This document shows positions 5,632 to 7,901 of a DNA stretch of 7,901 bases, in pieces (the stretch's first letter is position 1; every line of letters starts with the position of its first letter). A program made the translations under genes and the position numbers. Source of the stretch: Acidimicrobiia bacterium. Lineage in GTDB: Bacteria > Actinomycetota > Acidimicrobiia > UBA5794 > JAOTWH01. Below the pieces are notes generated by a model, which had not been told where the DNA came from, ran no database searches, and was given only the letters and a program-made list of their open reading frames with translations. Location: the NCBI GenBank assembly GCA_029863035.1, contig JAOTWH010000097.1, positions 1-7,901 of the forward strand, read 5' to 3'.

Positions 5632-5751
5632 CGGGTGCGCGGGTTCATGACCCAACCTATCCGCTGGCCGCGGGAGAGGCGGCCGCACAGATCACCCGCC
5701 CCGAAGAGCGCGTTGGACATCTGTAGAGCACCCTCGAACCGGCATTATCTA

Positions 5752-6698
5752 GTGCCTTCACCTAGCGATCCGAGCAGCCGACGTACGAGCGCGGAGGCGC
5801 CTGGTCCAAATCTGCGGTTCGGGCCATCCTCCGCAACCCCCGCTACACCGGATATCAGGTCTGGAACCGCCAGGCCCGCCGCGAGATCCTCATGGACGTC
5901 GATGACGTCGCCCTCGGCCACGACACCAAGATGCGCTGGAACAAGCCCAGCCAATGGGTCTGGTCTGAGGATCCAACCCACACCGCCATCATCTCCGTCG
6001 AAACCTTCGCTGCCGCTCAGGAGGTCTTCGCCGGAACCCAGCGTGCCGCGGTTCGCCGGAAACGCACCAAACACACCTACGTGCTCTCAGGGCTGGTCCA
6101 CTGTGCTGTTTGTGACCGCAGAATGCAGGGATCCTGGAACAACAACAAGCCCTACTATCGATGCAAGTTCCCCACCGAATACGGCGTGACCGAGAAGCGA
6201 CACGCCAAGACCGTATACGTGCGCGAGGACGCCATCGTGCCGAGCCTCGATACCTGGATCGGTGGCCTCTTCGACGACGACCACTTCGACGCCACCGCCC
6301 AGGCACTGGCCGCCGCCAGCAAAGCCGCGCCCGATGACGACCAGACCCGTGACCTCGAACTGCGCCTTCGGCTGCAAGAATGCGACACCAAGCTCGCCAA
6401 GTACCGGGCACTCCTCGAACACGACAGCGACATAACCATCGCCGCCACCTGGATTGCCGAGATCGAGCGAGAACGCAGGGGTCTGGAACGAGATCTCGGT
6501 CGAAAGCCCACCCCACGCAAACTCACGAAGAACGAAATCAAGGCGCTCATCGTCCAACTGCGCAACATTGTGGCAGTGCTCGTAGTCAACCTGACCTACC
6601 ACCCCGACGGGCGGGTGCACGTCGCGGCTGGGGCACCCTACGTACTTGGGGTTCGTGTCGGAGGAGCGACTTCAACCCTAAGTACACGCGATCCTTGA
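5752..6698 (+). pseudogene. Large serine recombinase, N-terminal catalytic domain missing, frameshifted
   Basis: The continuous frame 5766-6698 encodes the C-terminal two thirds of a large serine recombinase. It shows, in order: the recombinase domain (AWSKSAVRAILRNPRYTGYQVWN, then DVDDVALGHDTKMRWN and ISVETFAAAQ); the zinc ribbon (GLVHCAVCDRRMQG and YYRC, cysteine codons about 6102, 6111, 6162); a charged coiled-coil stretch (about 6350-6530); and the C-terminal tail. The resolvase domain with its catalytic serine is absent. Upstream, VPSPSDP (5752-5772, another frame) resembles the segment that normally precedes the recombinase domain, implying a frameshift near 5781-5790 and a break near 5750. 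ATG 5892 is not a likely true start. Homologues usually exceed about 450 residues; here about 310 remain. The last 40 bases before the stop are repeated at 2467-2506. It cannot catalyse recombination itself. Confidence 0.85.
6655..6694 (+). repeat. 40-bp direct repeat, right copy (possible attachment-site relic)
   Basis: Partner of 2467-2506 (37/40), lying over the last codons of the recombinase remnant. Similarity continues beyond the TGA (6696-6698) to about 6722 at roughly two of three positions, further than coding constraint would explain. On the complement it reads GGGTTGAAGTCGCTCCTCCGACAC, close to a tRNA T-arm plus acceptor strand, but without the CCA seen in the left copy. Confidence 0.7.
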
Positions 6699-6722
6699 CA
6701 CTCCTGGTTGGTAGCCGTCTGA

Positions 6723-6850
6723 TGCGCGATGACCAAAGATAGCGAGCCCAGACCATGGAACTGACTCTTTCGTCCGTCCCGTCCTGATCAGGGCAGCCTT
6801 CCGGCCGTATCCCGCATCACGGCACGGAGGGTGTTCAATCCGATCCCCGA
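6723..6850. other. Intergenic gap
   Basis: This stretch lies between the recombinase remnant and the converging DksA-type gene. No gene, clear terminator stem or repeat is seen. Confidence 0.4.
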
Positions 6851-7255
6851 TTATCTCGTGGAGGCGGTTGGCGACTTGCCGGTTCGACGGGACGACAGCC
6901 GGCTGCATTCGACACATCTCGCGGTCGCTGGCAAGGCCTCGAGCCGATCGAGCGGAATACTGAGACCACAACCTATGCAGTATCCATACGTGCCGTCGGC
7001 GAGCCGCTCCAACGCTGCCTCGATCTGCGACAAGCACCGTACGGCTTGCTCAGCAAGCATCAGAGGTTGTTCGGCATCGATGTCTACGCACGGCTCTTCG
7101 TCGAACATGTCGCTGAGATCACGACCGCTGAGCGCCTCGGCGGCCTCCCGGCGAAGCGCTGCCAGCACTCGAGTCACCGCGGCTCTGCGGGCTAACAAGA
7201 GACCACGGGACGTGTCGAGCTTCTTGGTCGAGAAGCGGGGAGTTGTGAGAGCCAT
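6851..7255 (-). CDS. DksA/TraR-family C4 zinc-finger protein
   Basis: A 134-residue protein. The zinc finger is intact: CIGC (residues 93-96) and CVEC (114-117) separated by GLSIPLDRLEALPATAR, the diagnostic DksA/TraR pattern. Before it come two helices (about 17-42 and 66-87) forming the coiled coil that in DksA enters the RNA polymerase secondary channel, joined by the acidic DLSDMFDEEPCVDIDAEQ (46-63). The likely role is modulation of RNA polymerase. Actinobacterial members are often of unknown role, and some act with RbpA/CarD-type factors or in stress; that is inference. The ATG at 7253-7255 is supported by SD AGGAGGA (7260-7266 on the - strand); the longer open frame up to 7447 lacks a better start. 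The C-terminal tail SSRRTGKSPTASTR is basic and disordered. It is monocistronic and converges on the recombinase remnant. Confidence 0.9.
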   Translation of the reverse strand: MALTTPRFSTKKLDTSRGLLLARRAAVTRVLAALRREAAEALSGRDLSDMFDEEPCVDIDAEQPLMLAEQAVRCLSQIEAALERLADGTYGYCIGCGLSIPLDRLEALPATARCVECSRLSSRRTGKSPTASTR

Positions 7256-7266
7256 CGCGTCCTCCT

Positions 7267-7753
7267 GAGACGATACACCTTGCCTTTCCGTGAAGGTCTC
7301 TCCCACCCCAGAAGGGGCCAGCGCCGCCGGGCCTGCTGGCCGTATTGACGACTGCGCTCGTTTGGGGATACTCCCCTTTCTCTGAGGGCAACGTATCACG
7401 GCGGCCCGCCGCCGCATAGGGGACTCAATCCTTTCCCAATAGGCCACAAGGGCGACTTCTTCAACCGTTCGTCGATCATTCGGGTCTCCACGCCATCCAC
7501 GACCTTGATCAGCCCCTCGTTGGCCCCATCATCACTCCCACGGGAGGCGGACCGACAGGGCACAACACCCCTAGAACGGGAACGAGTCGTCAGGTCTCGA
7601 GTAGATGCTGTCGATTTGCTTGGCGGCTTAACGCCGGGCAGACCCAAGTGCCGGCTGGTCGTTCGACCAGCAGGATGCTGACCCGAGAGGGGCCAGGCGT
7701 GTCGGCCCCAATTAGGGACTAAAGGCACATGGTCGCGACGAGCGATTCGGCAT
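7267..7753. other. Long gap without convincing gene; two hairpins
   Basis: About 490 bases upstream of the DksA-type gene. A long - strand frame (7396-7854) overlaps the EF-G-like fragment antisense and has no motif, so it is not called. GGCCAGC (7316-7322) / GCTGGCC (7335-7341) makes a 7-bp stem with a 12-base loop in what should be the promoter/leader region of the DksA-type gene. GCTGGTCG (7654-7661) / CGACCAGC (7664-7671) is an 8-bp inverted repeat separated by TT, directly followed by the overlapping stem CAGCA / TGCTG (to 7680). On the + strand, TTGACG near 7345 followed by a GATACT-like hexamer could be a promoter, but nothing clear lies downstream. Confidence 0.45.
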
Positions 7754-7901
7754 ATGTTTGAACTGAGATTGGTAGGCGATGTGATTGGCGATCTGAACGC
7801 CAAACGTGGTCGGGTGCTTGGCATGGATTCGGATGGACGGTTGCGGGTTGTCACCGCTGAGGTGCCGTTGGCTGAGATGCAGCGCTACACGATTGATCTC
7901 C
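7754..7901 (+). CDS. Elongation factor G domain V-like fragment (3' end outside window)
   Basis: ATG 7754 opens a frame running off the window: after MFELRL it reads [19 protein letters not shown] and then [17 protein letters not shown]. These are hallmark strings of the C-terminal domain V of EF-G ([14 protein letters not shown] and AxVPLAEMxxYxxDLR). The rest of EF-G (GTPase domain with P-loop, domains II-IV) is absent upstream: the frame is closed by TGA at 7679-7681 and no EF-G-like peptide is seen in the other + frames. The first strand of domain V is also shorter than usual. It is either the tail of a 5'-truncated EF-G(-like) gene, hence a pseudogene, or a stand-alone domain V protein. 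No SD is seen before the ATG, which favours the former. A related tetracycline-resistance type GTPase tail is a less likely alternative. Confidence 0.65.
   Translation, partial: MFELRLVGDVIGDLNAKRGRVLGMDSDGRLRVVTAEVPLAEMQRYTIDL

Noticed and set aside
7396..7854. 152-codon - strand open frame
   Set aside because: Antisense to the EF-G-like fragment, low-complexity composition and no motif.
1..7901. CRISPR array or insertion sequence with terminal inverted repeats
   Set aside because: Only two-copy repeats are present, with no regular spacer pattern, and no transposase or matched inverted ends were found.

Overview
The window is GC-rich and looks like a high-GC Gram-positive chromosome, probably Actinobacteria/Actinomycetota. 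This rests on codon use, the GTG start of arsR, the actinobacterial flavour of the DksA/TraR-type protein, and the large serine recombinase remnant. Lineage below phylum is not resolved. Gene density is low, and pseudogene fragments and repeats are common, so this reads as an accessory or decaying region.

Left part (1-2122): a SigZ-type ECF sigma factor on the + strand, cut by the window edge, converges on a two-gene - strand operon. The operon encodes a CSCG-motif permease of the ArsP/YraQ (UPF0718) type, with an ArsR-family repressor overlapping its stop codon by 4 bp. A sigma70-like promoter overlapped by a perfect 8-bp inverted repeat precedes the permease, which fits autoregulation by ArsR. 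Together they suggest a metal(loid) response module. The arsR gene seems to carry two mutually compensating frameshifts and an altered metal-site cysteine motif.

Middle part (2394-6722): two remnants of related large serine recombinases bracket about 3-4 kb of cargo. The left remnant is only the last ~38 codons. The right one lacks the N-terminal catalytic domain and has a frameshift near its 5' break. Both contain a 40-bp direct repeat (37/40 identical) that reads on the complement like a tRNA 3' end, so it may be an attachment-site relic. The cargo is an SRPBCC (START-like) protein with a DosR-like box upstream, an unrecognised 355-residue beta-propeller-like protein, and a small secreted protein with a strong hairpin in its leader. 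A second, ~36-47-nt direct repeat flanks the SRPBCC unit.

Right part (6723-7901): a DksA/TraR-type zinc-finger regulator on the - strand, then about 500 bases with hairpins but no convincing gene, then an ORF resembling only domain V of elongation factor G, running off the end.

No CRISPR array, rRNA gene, intact tRNA gene or insertion sequence was seen. The most unusual features are the repeat structure around the recombinase remnants and the doubly frameshifted ArsR.
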